The position numbers were made by a program, and so were the translations under genes. From CAZPNX01 sp964518765 (GTDB lineage Bacteria > Edwardsbacteria > AC1 > EtOH8): 64,000 nucleotides of DNA. Shown piece by piece: positions 33,182-43,700 of this stretch. Positions within the stretch are counted from its first letter, which is position 1. Each line of letters opens with the position of its first letter. The DNA lies in contig CAZFJC010000015.1 in the NCBI GenBank assembly GCA_964518765.1, forward strand, positions 12,530 through 76,529. The letters are read 5' to 3'. Below the pieces are notes generated by a model. It ran no database searches. It was given only the letters and a program-made list of their open reading frames with translations, and was not told where the DNA came from.

Positions 33182-33703
33182 TTATCGCTTCATGGCCGAG
33201 TCCACCGCCGCCTTGAGCCTCTCCGGCTGCTGGGAGCCGATGAGGAAAGTCTTTCCGTTTGTTAACGTCAGCAGCAGGCCCCGGTTTCCGGAGACGTTGT
33301 GGGCGTAGCCGGTGCGCCCGCGTCGGATGCCCCAGCCGCCGTACTCCAAGATAGGCCGGTAGGCGACGGCCTGATGATTTACTATTTCCGAATAGTATAT
33401 AAACTTGGGCCGGAACTGAAGCGGCCTGAAGGCCACAGATACGCCATCGGCACGAACCTCGGTCACCATCCTGGTTAAGGCGAATATGGTTACTATCGCC
33501 AGCATGAAGACCGAGGGGAAGGCCAGGGACAGCCAGAACGAGGGAGGGACAGCGCAATGGCGACGCGAGATCGCCGCCAGGGTGTGCAAAGAGGCCCCCA
33601 GGGACATGGCCAACCCGCCCAGGAGCAGGATCCATAGCCATCCTTGGGTGAAACGCTGCTCCTCGCGGAAGACGACCATGCCCTGATTAACCGGCGTTTT
33701 CAT
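33182..33703 (-). CDS. Membrane protein with PH-like tail, unknown
   Basis: A 173-residue protein with two membrane segments (LWILLLGGLAMSLGASLHTL and FWLSLAFPSVFMLAIVTIFAL). A soluble C-terminal beta-rich part with the pattern GGWGIRRGRTGYAHNVSGNRG follows. It resembles DUF6141-like or bacterial PH-type membrane proteins. Its start overlaps the end of the CutA-like gene by 17 bp, so the two are probably co-translated. Confidence 0.65.
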   Translation of the reverse strand: MKTPVNQGMVVFREEQRFTQGWLWILLLGGLAMSLGASLHTLAAISRRHCAVPPSFWLSLAFPSVFMLAIVTIFALTRMVTEVRADGVSVAFRPLQFRPKFIYYSEIVNHQAVAYRPILEYGGWGIRRGRTGYAHNVSGNRGLLLTLTNGKTFLIGSQQPERLKAAVDSAMKR

Positions 33704-34094
33704 GCTCCCCTCCTTTCCCGAGCTTGCGGGCGGCCTCCTTCGATGCCCTCCTTTTCTCCCGGCGCTCTTTTTTCTCCACCGGGCGCACCGTCTCCTCCAT
33801 GATCCATCTCAGGAATGGCGAATAGCCGTCCTTTATCCTCCACATGACTATCTGAGGGACTGAGTCGGAATGAAGCTGTTTGATCCGCCGCTCAATCCTC
33901 TTGAAGAATCTGCGCTCGGCCTGGAACAGCACTCCGGTCTCGCTCCGGCGCTCGACCTTACCCTGCCAGCGAAACATGGAGTCCAACGGGAACATGTTGG
34001 CTCCGGCCACCAGGCGCTCCTCGAGGAGAATTTTGGAGACGCGCTCGGCCTCGGCGGCGGTAGGGAAGGTGCAGTAGACCAGAATGCAATTCAT
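33687..34094 (-). CDS. cutA: CutA-like divalent-cation tolerance protein
   Basis: A 135-residue protein with the CutA pattern: CILVYCTFPTAAEAERVSKILLEERLVAGANMFP, FRWQGKVERRSETGVLFQ and HSDSVPQIVMWRI. The trimeric family binds metals such as copper and is linked to metal tolerance. The last 30 residues are an added Lys/Arg-rich tail not typical of CutA (about 105 residues). Confidence 0.88.
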   Translation of the reverse strand: MNCILVYCTFPTAAEAERVSKILLEERLVAGANMFPLDSMFRWQGKVERRSETGVLFQAERRFFKRIERRIKQLHSDSVPQIVMWRIKDGYSPFLRWIMEETVRPVEKKERREKRRASKEAARKLGKGGEHENAG

Positions 34095-34142
34095 ATTAAA
34101 CCAAATAACAGATAACGGGAGGTAGCTAACAACGGTTTTCCG

Positions 34143-34913
34143 CTATTCCGATTTTGGGCCCTCCGGCGGCAGCCAGGTGCCGGGCGGAAAGTTCTTGGCC
34201 GGGCGGAGTTCGTCGAACTCGATCTCCAGCATCAACTGGCGGGCGGGTGCGGACAGGGTCAGGCGGTGAGGGCGGAGGCCGGGACCAAATCGTCGGTGTT
34301 CGTCGAAAGACGCTTCCAGGAAAGAGCGGCCGTTGTTGGAGGCGATGAGCTTGCGCGGCATGCCGTCGGAGCGGTCGAGCCACAGGGCAAAGGTAGTATC
34401 GTTCAAATCGTAGCGGTACTCGATCAGGCCTTTGTCTGCCGTAGCCCTGGGGGGCACGTCGGCTGCCAGCAGGGGCCAGCCTTCGAGATACATGAAGAAG
34501 GCGTCGGCCGGAAAGCCCAGCCACTTGGAGGATTCCGAGTCCATGGCCGAGGGGCTGCCCTTGAGCAAGATCCCGGCCATAGGCGCCGAGAGCCAGGCCA
34601 GGGTATCGTTGACGGCGGCCGAGGCTATGGTCAGGCCCAATGGGCCGCTGAGGTCTATCCTGGAACGGGCCGGCGACTCCCAGCGCAGTCTAAAATCGAG
34701 GACATGGTTGTAGCCAGGCCCGGAGAGGTTCATGCGGCCTGTGGTCTGGTACGGGGCGCGCGATTCTTCGAAGCGGCGTCGGGATTCCTCGAGAAAACGG
34801 GCGTGGTCGGCCGGCCGGCGAGCTTCCTGGTGGGCGCAGCCGGCCAACAGGGAGAAAGCCAAGGGCACAAGGCTCACAAGAAGCAGGTTATGGGAGCTGC
34901 GGTTCCAGGGCAT
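34143..34913 (-). CDS. DUF4292/LolB-like outer-membrane lipoprotein
   Basis: A 256-residue lipoprotein (lipobox LAGC at about residues 22-25). An incomplete beta-barrel fold of the LolB/LppX type follows (TTGRMNLSGPGYNHVLDFRLRWESPARSRIDLSGPLG). Such proteins bind the acyl chains of lipoproteins or act in outer-membrane assembly. Its start overlaps the end of the upstream TPR lipoprotein gene by 26 bp, suggesting the two work as a pair. Confidence 0.7.
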   Translation of the reverse strand: MPWNRSSHNLLLVSLVPLAFSLLAGCAHQEARRPADHARFLEESRRRFEESRAPYQTTGRMNLSGPGYNHVLDFRLRWESPARSRIDLSGPLGLTIASAAVNDTLAWLSAPMAGILLKGSPSAMDSESSKWLGFPADAFFMYLEGWPLLAADVPPRATADKGLIEYRYDLNDTTFALWLDRSDGMPRKLIASNNGRSFLEASFDEHRRFGPGLRPHRLTLSAPARQLMLEIEFDELRPAKNFPPGTWLPPEGPKSE

Positions 34914-36561
34914 TTATCTTTTCTCTGATAACGCCTTTGCCCGGCTCCAGCCGCAGAGCCTGGCGCCACTGCTCCAAGGCCTTCCGATGTTGACCTTGGG
35001 CGCGGTAGGCGTCGCCCAGATGATCGCGCAAAGTAGGATCGTCCGGCATCAGGTTAACGGCCCGCTCCAGCTCCACTACGGCTTTATCCATCCGGCCGCT
35101 CATGAAGTAGACCCAACCCATGCTGTCGATGAAGTAAGGATTGTCCGGTTCGATGGCCAGGGCCTTGGCGATCAGCTTTTCAGCCTCGGCCAGATTCACC
35201 CCGCGTTCGGCGAACATGTAGCCCAGGTAGTTCAAGGCCGAGGCGTGCTTGGGGTCGACCTTGAGCAGCCAGCGGAAGACCTCAACCGCTTTCTCATAAT
35301 CCCCGCTGCGCTCCAATGCCGATGCGTAGCCGAAGAGGAAGGGCGCGTCCCTTTTTCTTTTCGGAAACATTTTCCGGTAATAAGGCAGGGCCTCCCGGTG
35401 GCGCTCCAAGGCCGAATAGGCCGCAGCCGCCTGATAATCGGGACCCGCAGGATTGCCCAGCTCATGGGACCGGGCGAAGGAGGCAAGGGCCGAATCCTGG
35501 CGGTCCAATGCCAGTTGGCACAGGCCCAAAAGGTTCCAACCCTCGCGGAAGTCCGGCAGTAGGGCCAGAGTCTTGTTGAGATAGTCTAGGGCGCCCTGAA
35601 AGTCCATGCGATCCAGCCTCAGCCTGGCCAGGGAGAATAGGGCCTCGGTGTCGGTGCTCTCCCGGTCGGCCAGGGCCAGATACTGGGTCTCGGCCCTGTC
35701 CCGGTCGCCCAGATTATAGAAAATCCTGGCCAGCTGGAGCCTGGCGGCCCGGTTGGCCGGGTCCAACGCCAGGATGTTTTGAGCCTGCAGGGCCGCCGCC
35801 TGGTAGTCCTTGTTTTCCAACAGTAGGTTGAGGATGTGGCTTTTGAGCTGGACATTGGTCGGTTCGATCTCTTCGGCCCTGCCGAAATAGTAAAGGGCAG
35901 AGTCGCTGCGGCCCAGCATCTGATGCAGTCCGGCTATGGCGGCCTGCGTCCTGGGGTTAGCCGAATCGGCCGTTGCCGCTAGGCGGTACTGGTCAAGCGC
36001 CTTTTCCCAGCGGCGGGACCGGGCCAGGATCGCGCCCAGCTGAAGCCTGAGGGCGAGATCGTTTCGCTCAGCAAGTCGCCTCAGATAGACCGCCTCGGCC
36101 GAGTCTGGAAGGCCGACGGCCTCGTAGAGGCCGCCCAGGGTGTGAAGGATGTTGTCGGCCGGCCGCAAGAGGTAGGCCTGTCGGTACTGGACCGCGGCCG
36201 ATTTAAAATCCTTGGCCAGCATGTGGGCGTTGCCCAGCACCAGCCGATAGTCGGCGTTGCCCGGCTCCAAGCCGACGGCCCGCCTGCCAAAAAGGAGGGC
36301 CGATCTCGCGTCGCCCAGCCGGTAGCAGGCCTGTGATAGCTGTATATTCACCAGGGCCGAGCGAGGGTTCACTTTCAAGGCCTGGCGGTAGACGGCGGCC
36401 GCAGCACCTAGATCGCCGGCCTGCTCGTACTGCCACCCCTGGGTCGTCAGGGCCAGGTAAAGGTCATCGTCCTGCAGCTCTTTCAGGGCATGGCGCCCTG
36501 AGCATCCGGCCAGGGCCACGGCCGCCAGGATCAGGATCGTTTTTGTTGATCTGCTCCGCAT
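34888..36561 (-). CDS. TPR-repeat lipoprotein
   Basis: A 557-residue lipoprotein (MRSRSTKTILILAAVALAGC) followed by about 14 TPR units almost to the end. Examples are AAAVYRQALKVNPRSALVNIQLSQACYRLGD and KAVVELERAVNLMPDDPTLRDHLGDAYRAQGQHRKAL. It probably serves as a periplasmic scaffold on a membrane, translated together with the DUF4292 protein. A start six codons earlier (36579) is possible but lies outside the signal peptide and has no RBS. Confidence 0.82.
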   Translation of the reverse strand: MRSRSTKTILILAAVALAGCSGRHALKELQDDDLYLALTTQGWQYEQAGDLGAAAAVYRQALKVNPRSALVNIQLSQACYRLGDARSALLFGRRAVGLEPGNADYRLVLGNAHMLAKDFKSAAVQYRQAYLLRPADNILHTLGGLYEAVGLPDSAEAVYLRRLAERNDLALRLQLGAILARSRRWEKALDQYRLAATADSANPRTQAAIAGLHQMLGRSDSALYYFGRAEEIEPTNVQLKSHILNLLLENKDYQAAALQAQNILALDPANRAARLQLARIFYNLGDRDRAETQYLALADRESTDTEALFSLARLRLDRMDFQGALDYLNKTLALLPDFREGWNLLGLCQLALDRQDSALASFARSHELGNPAGPDYQAAAAYSALERHREALPYYRKMFPKRKRDAPFLFGYASALERSGDYEKAVEVFRWLLKVDPKHASALNYLGYMFAERGVNLAEAEKLIAKALAIEPDNPYFIDSMGWVYFMSGRMDKAVVELERAVNLMPDDPTLRDHLGDAYRAQGQHRKALEQWRQALRLEPGKGVIREKINALEPQLP

Positions 36562-36619
36562 AAAATAGGGCCGGAACACTCGGAAAATTTCCGGCCGGCT
36601 GGATGGAAATTCTTCCGGA

Positions 36620-37102
36620 TCACAGGGTGTATTTTCCGAACTCCTCTGGCTTGAGGCGCTTCAGCCGATCGGCCAGCTCGTCAGGGCCGCCGCTTTGTGG
36701 CGTGGCCAAGCCGTGCCGGTCCAGCAACTCCTTGTCCACGAAGATGGGCGACTTGGTCCGGAGGGCGATGGCGATTGAATCCGAAGGCCGGGCGTCCACC
36801 GCCACTAGCCGGCCATCGCTCTTGAGCATTATCTGGGCGAAGAAGGTGCTGCCCTTTAGCTCGGTGATGACTATCCGGTCCACCACTGCTCCCAGGCCCT
36901 CCAGGATGGACTTCACCAGGTCGTGGGTCAAGGGCCGCTCCACGGCCACGCCCTCCAGGGCCAGGTTAATGGCCAGAGCCTCGGGCGAGCCGATCCAGAT
37001 GGGCAGGGAACGGCCGCCGCCGGCCTCCTCCAGGATTACCAGGGGGGTGTTGCTGGCGGGGTCTATACCCACGCTCTGGACGTTGACCGCTACCAACGAC
37101 AT
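36620..37102 (-). CDS. Bifunctional nuclease (BFN/DUF151) family protein
   Basis: A 160-residue protein with the DUF151 core: SNTPLVILEEAGGGRSLPIWIGSPEALAI, RPLTHDLVKSILEGLGA and VDARPSDSIAIALRTKSPIFVDKELLD. In plants and mycobacteria, members show RNase and DNase activity; the bacterial role is unclear. Full length and intact. It is separate from both flanking genes. Confidence 0.92.
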   Translation of the reverse strand: MSLVAVNVQSVGIDPASNTPLVILEEAGGGRSLPIWIGSPEALAINLALEGVAVERPLTHDLVKSILEGLGAVVDRIVITELKGSTFFAQIMLKSDGRLVAVDARPSDSIAIALRTKSPIFVDKELLDRHGLATPQSGGPDELADRLKRLKPEEFGKYTL

Positions 37103-37196
37103 GAAAGCCCAAAATTCAAATTACAAAACCCGAAGTATTTTTTCGGTTTTTGACATTTGGATTTCGAATTTGGAATATTTTGAAGGCGAAGAGCCT
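37103..37196. repeat. AT-rich imperfect inverted repeat
   Basis: CAAAATTCAAATTACAAAAC (37110-37129) is echoed inverted by TTTTTGACATTTGGATTTCG (37147-37166) and GAATTTGGAATATTTTG. It forms an AT-rich hairpin between two minus-strand genes. This type of TTCAAATTACAAA element is a common intergenic repeat. Confidence 0.45.
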
Positions 37197-37958
37197 TCAG
37201 AAGGTATAGGTGGCCCCCTCGACCGCCAGGCGGATCTGGGGGTTCTTCATGGCGGCGATCTCCCTCTGCACCTCCTCCAGGTGGTTGGCCTTGACGTGGA
37301 AGACGTAGAACGGCACCTTGAGCCCGGACTTGGTGATCTCGGCCGCCAGGGAGTTGGGCGTCATGTGGCCGGAGAGGTCGGCCAGTTGCTGCAGGCGGTT
37401 GGGGAACGAGGTCTCTATAAGCACGCCGCGGAGGTTCCTGGCCTTGCGGGTTTCCTGCCAGATCTTCTCGGTGGGGCGGGTGTCGGCGGTGTAGACGAAG
37501 CTGCTCCGATCATCGGAGACGATAAAGCCGACGGTGGGCACCGAATGGCTCACCCTGACCGCCCTGATGGTATACCGGTCGAAACGGGCCGGATGGCCGT
37601 TGGCCATGGGCCTGAGCTTGAAGATGGCCGAGCGGTTATTGGGGATGGAGGTGAAGTCCGGCCAGACCTGGTTGTTGAACAGGTGCATACGGAGGCCGTC
37701 CAGCACCTCGGGGGCCGAGAACACTTGGATGGACTTCTTCAGGCAGCCCACCAGGTTGTCGGCCAGCAGCATCAGCCCAAGGCTGTGGTCGATGTGGATG
37801 TGGGAGAGGAGCACTGCCTGCAGTTTGGCCTGCTCGTCGAACTCCAGCCGGGAGGCGGCCGAGCCGGTGTCTAAAAGCACTGTTCGGTCGAGCAGGAAGC
37901 TGGTGAGATGCAGGCCGGGGAGCTTGGAGCCCGAGGCCCCCAGGACGCGGATCTTCAT
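37197..37958 (-). CDS. Metallo-beta-lactamase-fold 3',5'-cyclic nucleotide phosphodiesterase-like protein
   Basis: A 253-residue protein with the metal motif LSHIHIDHSLGL and a second-shell VYTADTRPTEKIW. Features of class II cAMP phosphodiesterases are visible (KLPGLHLTSFLLDRTVLLDTGSA, IETSFPNRLQQLADLSGHMTP). It would hydrolyse cAMP or cGMP. ATG 37958 gives the standard family N-terminus (MKIRVLGASGSKLPG). RNase Z-like activity is a less likely alternative. Confidence 0.82.
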   Translation of the reverse strand: MKIRVLGASGSKLPGLHLTSFLLDRTVLLDTGSAASRLEFDEQAKLQAVLLSHIHIDHSLGLMLLADNLVGCLKKSIQVFSAPEVLDGLRMHLFNNQVWPDFTSIPNNRSAIFKLRPMANGHPARFDRYTIRAVRVSHSVPTVGFIVSDDRSSFVYTADTRPTEKIWQETRKARNLRGVLIETSFPNRLQQLADLSGHMTPNSLAAEITKSGLKVPFYVFHVKANHLEEVQREIAAMKNPQIRLAVEGATYTF

Positions 37959-38123
37959 ATGCGTGATCCCAATAATTTTCTGAGTTGCCCGCGCCGGAGC
38001 GGGCCGCCCCAGCCCGGCGCCAGGATTCTCCTTGACCAATTAATTTATATCAATTTTACGGCAAAGTCAAGAAAAAAGGGTAACGAGCTTTGGATAACAA
38101 AGAAAAACCTGGCGGGATATCGT

Positions 38124-38669
38124 TCAACCCAGAAATCTTTTAGCCTGGGGCACATGCTTCAGCAGCTGCTTCCGCAGCGGCTGGGGGACGCGGCGGGCAC
38201 GCCTCAGGGCCGGCTTGAGGAGCCTGTCCCACTTGGCCCGCAGGCCGCGGGGCAACGGGTGGCGGCAGGCGAATGTGCCGCAACAGTCCGGTGCTCCGCA
38301 CCGGCACTCGAAGCCCCAGTCCTCGTCGTAGAAGGTCCGGTAATCATAGGTGGCCTCCTCTCCCCTCTTGATGTCCCGGACGACGATATCGAAGCCGCGG
38401 CCTGTGTCCAAAATATTGGCGTCGCAAGAGTGGTTCATATAGATCGAGGTGCCGCAGGGGGTGACCACCGAACCGTTCTTTACGGTGTAAGAATGAAAGA
38501 GCATCCGCTCCCTTTGTTGGGGCGAGAGCCTTTGGAACTCGGATTTAGGCGTCACCCTGCATTTGGGGCACTCGAAGAAGACGATGGTGCCCCGGGGGAT
38601 GTCCTGCTTGGCGAACAGCCCTTTGCCTTTGCCGCGGGCCTTTTTTAGGATGAAGAGGTCGGCCTGCAT
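38124..38669 (-). CDS. SET-domain protein
   Basis: A 181-residue protein with a SET domain: KKARGKGKGLFAKQDIPRGTIV, the methyl-donor motif YMNHSCDANI and the catalytic Tyr region ATYDYRTFY. A post-SET zinc motif follows (CRCGAPDCCGTF). It should methylate lysine in a protein using S-adenosylmethionine. The basic C-terminal tail may bind nucleic acid or the substrate. SET proteins are typical of eukaryotes and patchy in bacteria. The ATG at 38669 starts directly at the domain. Confidence 0.88.
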   Translation of the reverse strand: MQADLFILKKARGKGKGLFAKQDIPRGTIVFFECPKCRVTPKSEFQRLSPQQRERMLFHSYTVKNGSVVTPCGTSIYMNHSCDANILDTGRGFDIVVRDIKRGEEATYDYRTFYDEDWGFECRCGAPDCCGTFACRHPLPRGLRAKWDRLLKPALRRARRVPQPLRKQLLKHVPQAKRFLG

Positions 38670-38864
38670 GTAAAATCGAATATTTAAAAGATTTATGGTA
38701 ATTAATATATCACATCGAAGCAGTGGATACAACAGCATGAAAAGGTTCGCCTGTTTTTTTCGAATGGCTTTCTGTCTTCCGCAGTTTTTTCAAAAAGCAA
38801 GTATGAAGAGTCTGTCTCGGCATGTTCGGGACAGGCTTCAAGATGTGGGTCAGCCGGTTTAGCT

Positions 38865-39053
38865 TTTAAGGTTGCTCACCAACATCCGAAGGTAGTCTCT
38901 GGCACATCGGTCGGTGAGAGGTGGGGCCTTGGCCACCTTGAGCACCTTCTCCTTGGGATAGTTGGTGTTGAAGTGGGAGGTGGACTGAATAGCTTTTGTC
39001 AGTTAGAGGGCCAAGACCAGCGGCTGGACGGCCATAGAATCCTTAAGAAGGTC
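38865..39053 (-). pseudogene. Gene relic with in-frame stop, unidentified
   Basis: One minus-strand frame reads DLLKDSMAVQPLVLAL, stop, then LTKAIQSTSHFNTNYPKE, continuing KVLKVAKAPPLTDRCARDYL and ending at TAA. Codon use and GC content are like real genes of this window, but a TAA interrupts it and there is no start. It looks like the 3' end of a decayed gene. I do not recognise the family. Confidence 0.4.
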
Positions 39054-39151
39054 TATTTATTTTTTTGCTGATAAAAAATACAGGCAATAAACCATTACGT
39101 ATATTAAAGACGAATCCGGCGGACGAAAAACGTAGTCCAACGTAAATACCT

Positions 39152-39180
39152 TTGATTTTTCATTTCCGGAGTGATATAAT
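39152..39180 (+). promoter_or_regulatory. Sigma70-type promoter of the mutase gene
   Basis: TTGATT (39152-39157), a 17-bp spacer and a perfect TATAAT (39175-39180). Transcription should start near 39187. Confidence 0.7.
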
Positions 39181-39226
39181 CAAAATTCAAAACAAAAATG
39201 AAAAATCAATAACATAGAGGTGAGAG

Positions 39227-41047
<1,821 letters not shown>

Positions 41048-41051
41048 ACCC

Positions 41052-41084
41052 AGTCCCCTCTCGAGAGGGGAACAAGGGGTGTGT
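41052..41084. repeat. Palindromic intergenic repeat (CCCCT family, copy 2)
   Basis: CCCCTCTCGAGAGGGG followed by AACAAGGGGTGTGT. It faces an inverted copy 30 bp further on (41115-41148). Confidence 0.6.
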
Positions 41085-41114
41085 ACTGTGTTAAAATAGT
41101 TTTACCTGCCCAAG

Positions 41115-41148
41115 ACACACCCCTATATCCCCTCTTAATAGAGGGGAC
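41115..41148. repeat. Palindromic intergenic repeat (CCCCT family, copy 3, inverted)
   Basis: ACACACCCCTATATCCCCTC followed by TTAATAGAGGGGAC. It is the reverse complement of copy 2, so the pair can form a long cruciform next to the AT-rich HEPN-type gene. Confidence 0.6.
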
Positions 41149-41170
41149 GAGTCAAGAAGTATGCGAAATA

Positions 41171-42474
41171 ATGGCAATTGAACTTAAAAAAGACACAATC
41201 ACTCAATTGAAAAAAAGTTTAATTGAGTGGCTTAAAGAAGCATACATACGAGGTAATCATGTACCTTCAGAAGATTCACGTGAGTCTCTTTCGAAACTTG
41301 ACGATGCTTTGCCTAAGTCAGGTGAAAGAAGAGAAGTATTGAATGAGATTATAAACGAAACACCCTTCTCTTCTTTTATTGCGCATAGTTTAATTAGAGA
41401 TTTGTCCGAAAAATATGATTATAACTCTAGTGCTGTAGAAAGAAAGTTAATAGAATATGAAGAGTATAAAGATTATGAGGGTATTGCGCAAAAGTATGTT
41501 GACGCTTTTATTTCATTGCCTAATGAATATGTATTAACTTTAGCATGTCCAAAAGAATTAAGTGACGTTTATGTAAAACAACTACAAAATAATATAGATA
41601 TATCTGAAAGTATAAAATTTGTCGTACCTGACGATAATTTCTCTAACAACTATCCTCTTTTTTCGGGAATAGATGCATGTGATAGTAAATTTAGATATAA
41701 AGCAAACCCATTGGCTNNNNNNNNNNTATTAGAACAAGTAAACAGTTAGAATGGAAAAAGGATTTAGTATACCTACAAATATATTTTAAAGGTTTTGTGG
41801 GATATTATTCTGAAACCAGGTCGCATGAAATTGTTCTGAACGAGATTAAATCATTTTTGGGTGTTTGCTTTGCGTTGAAATTGTTTAAAACAAAGGTAAT
41901 ATTTGATAATGTAAATTACAAAGCATCATACTTTGTTCATTTAATGCAAAATGGCAAATGGAACATATTAGACAAAAAAGACGTAGAACAAAGACACGCA
42001 AGGATAATTAACAATCTAGTATTAGGCGATATTTTTTCAGGCGCTGAAGATAAAAAAGCATTATTATTGTATACGTTCCTTTTATTACATAATGTTTATA
42101 GAGAGCGGAAAAACTCGGAAAAACTAATACGCGCTTGTCAATGGTATTTTGAAAGCTTTTGCAGTACGGACGAATTATTTTCATTCTTGCAAATAATGAT
42201 GGTAATGGAAACGATTTTAGGAGATAAAGATGAAGCAGAGAAAACCGGCTTAACTGAATTATTGAGTAATCGCTGTGCATATTTAATAAGCGACTCGATA
42301 AAAGAGAGAGATTCAATAATAAAGGAATTTAAACAAATATATAATATCAGATCTATAATAATTCATTCAGGCAGAAATGTATTTACTCAACGTGAAAAAT
42401 ATTTACATAAAAAGTTGCAATGGTACTGCCGTAGGGTTATTTTAAAAGAAATTGAGTTAATAAGTAAAAAATAA
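41171..42474 (+). CDS. HEPN-type (Apea-like) protein, interrupted by assembly gap
   Basis: The first part (41171-41716, 182 codons) is open up to ten N. After the gap, frame 1 is open from 41728 to the stop at 42474. The gap length is nominal, so the frame change is not evidence of a break. The C-terminal part has the Apea-like HEPN pattern: a long helix LFSFLQIMMVMETILGDK, a NRCAYLI segment, and YNIRSIIIHSGR with the RX4H motif (RSIIIH, 42349-42366). HEPN proteins of this kind are often RNases in defence or toxin systems. The gene is strikingly AT-rich against its GC-rich neighbours, a sign of recent transfer. Confidence 0.65.
41717..41726. other. Assembly gap (ten N)
   Basis: The ten undefined bases mark a scaffold join inside the HEPN-type gene. 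The real distance and any missing sequence are unknown. Confidence 0.99.
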
Positions 42475-42481
42475 TTGCGTT

Positions 42482-43459
42482 ATGAAGAATATAAAAACAT
42501 ATGACGACAAGCTCCCCTTCGACCCCCTGCGCCAGGAGCTGTACACGCCGGGGGAGCTCTACGTTGGGTTCTCGCTAAGGGATACCGGCAGTTACACCAA
42601 GGTGCCCGATGCGCGCATCTACGCCCATTACGTGGCCTGCGGCCGGGGCAAGCCGGCCTCGCCCTACGTGGGCATGATGCAGTCCCTGCACGACCACTCG
42701 ATCTATAGGGCCATGGAGCGATTCATCGAGGGGAGAAAACTGGTGGGCATCATGGGCGGCCACAAGCTGCAGCGCAGTTCCGACGAGTATCGCAAGGTGG
42801 CCCGCCTGGCCCTGAAGCTGTCGAAAAAAGGGTTCATGGTCTGCTCGGGCGGCGGGCCGGGGGCCATGGAGGCCTCGCACCTGGGAGCCACGGCCGCGGG
42901 GATAGGCGAAAAGGGGCTGGACAGGATAATCGCCCGCTTGTCCAAGACCCCGGCCCTGCCCAAGGGGCTGATGAACCTGATATCGGACCGGGGAACCTAT
43001 CACAAAAACTTCGGCCGCGAGGTGCACGGCTGGCTGGCCCCGGCCTGGGAGGCGGCCCGGGAGCTTTTCGGGAAAAAACCGGCCGAGAGCCTGGCCGTGC
43101 CCACCTGGCATTATGGCCACGAGCCTTTCTCGCCCTTCCCCACCCGGGTGGCGAAACTATTTCAAAATAGTATCAGGGAGGAGGGCTTGCTGGCCATCGC
43201 CAACCGGGGGGTGGTCTTCGCCCCGGGCACGGCCGGCACGGTGCAGGAGATTTTTCAGGACGCCTGCCAAAACTACTACCGGTCGTTCGGAACCTTCACC
43301 CCGATGGTGCTGTTCGTCAAGCGCTACTGGGAGGAGGAGTACCCGGTGCTGCCGGTGCTCCGCCGGCTGTTCAAGCCCGAGGAGTACCGTAGGTTCGTGC
43401 TGGTGACCGACGGTGAGGATGAGGCGGCGGAGTTCATAGATAAGACGAAACCGAGCTGA
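42482..43459 (+). CDS. LOG-family Rossmann protein
   Basis: A 325-residue protein with the nucleotide-binding motif GFMVCSGGGPGAMEASHLG and the second LOG motif APGTAGTVQEIFQDA, a variant of PGGxGTxxE. LOG proteins release cytokinin-type bases from nucleoside monophosphates or bind nucleotides; the old name lysine decarboxylase is misleading. It is longer than plain LOG (about 190 residues), with an N-terminal extension and an insert. It starts 7 bp after the HEPN-type gene, but its GC content is like the chromosome, so it probably belongs to the resident genome. Confidence 0.8.
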   Translation: MKNIKTYDDKLPFDPLRQELYTPGELYVGFSLRDTGSYTKVPDARIYAHYVACGRGKPASPYVGMMQSLHDHSIYRAMERFIEGRKLVGIMGGHKLQRSSDEYRKVARLALKLSKKGFMVCSGGGPGAMEASHLGATAAGIGEKGLDRIIARLSKTPALPKGLMNLISDRGTYHKNFGREVHGWLAPAWEAARELFGKKPAESLAVPTWHYGHEPFSPFPTRVAKLFQNSIREEGLLAIANRGVVFAPGTAGTVQEIFQDACQNYYRSFGTFTPMVLFVKRYWEEEYPVLPVLRRLFKPEEYRRFVLVTDGEDEAAEFIDKTKPS

Positions 43460-43507
43460 CCTCCCCTAAGTCCCCTCCTTGGTAAGGAGGGGAACGAGGG
43501 GTGGTCT
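43458..43507. repeat. Palindromic intergenic repeat (CCCCT family, copy 4)
   Basis: TCCCCTCCTTGGTAAGGAGG begins at 43471, with outer arms CTCCCC and GAGGGG. It overlaps the stop region of the LOG-family gene. Confidence 0.6.
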
Positions 43508-43530
43508 ACCGGTTCCGGGAGGTCGTGGAG

Positions 43531-43624
43531 TGCCCGCCTGGTCTCGATACGCCGCTCATCGAGTTAAGCTGCAAAGCGGTTCATATCGAGAGGCCGGCTA
43601 CTCTACCACCGGCGGGCGCAGAAG
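43531..43624. repeat. REP-like long imperfect hairpin
   Basis: TGCCCGCCTGGTCTCGATAC at the left is mirrored by ATATCGAGAGG and ACCACCGGCGGGCGCA at the right, with inner AGCTGCAAAGC. It has the form of a REP or MITE-type element with nested inverted repeats. No gene is visible between 43460 and 43700. Confidence 0.5.
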
Positions 43625-43700
43625 AACAGAGACGGACACGTTAAGAAAAACATAATCGGTGTAATCAGCGTTGATCCGCGGTTTGAAAAGGGACTAGTAA

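Larger units (their letters stand above)
38670..39226. other. 557-bp stretch without an intact gene
   Basis: This holds AT-rich sequence, a minus-strand relic frame at 38865-39053, an AAAAAATA-rich segment near 39050-39080, and the promoter of the mutase gene at 39152-39180. I see no tRNA or small RNA signature. Confidence 0.5.

Noticed and set aside
37197..37958. RNase Z
   Set aside because: The metal motif alone would fit, but the surrounding sequence agrees better with class II cyclic-nucleotide phosphodiesterases.
41797..42474. Separate gene starting after the gap
   Set aside because: The frame is open back to the gap with protein-like sequence, so it is the continuation of the gene at 41171; the frame difference only reflects the nominal gap length.
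42482..43459. Lysine decarboxylase
   Set aside because: The motifs are those of LOG-family nucleotide-binding proteins; no PLP lysine is present.
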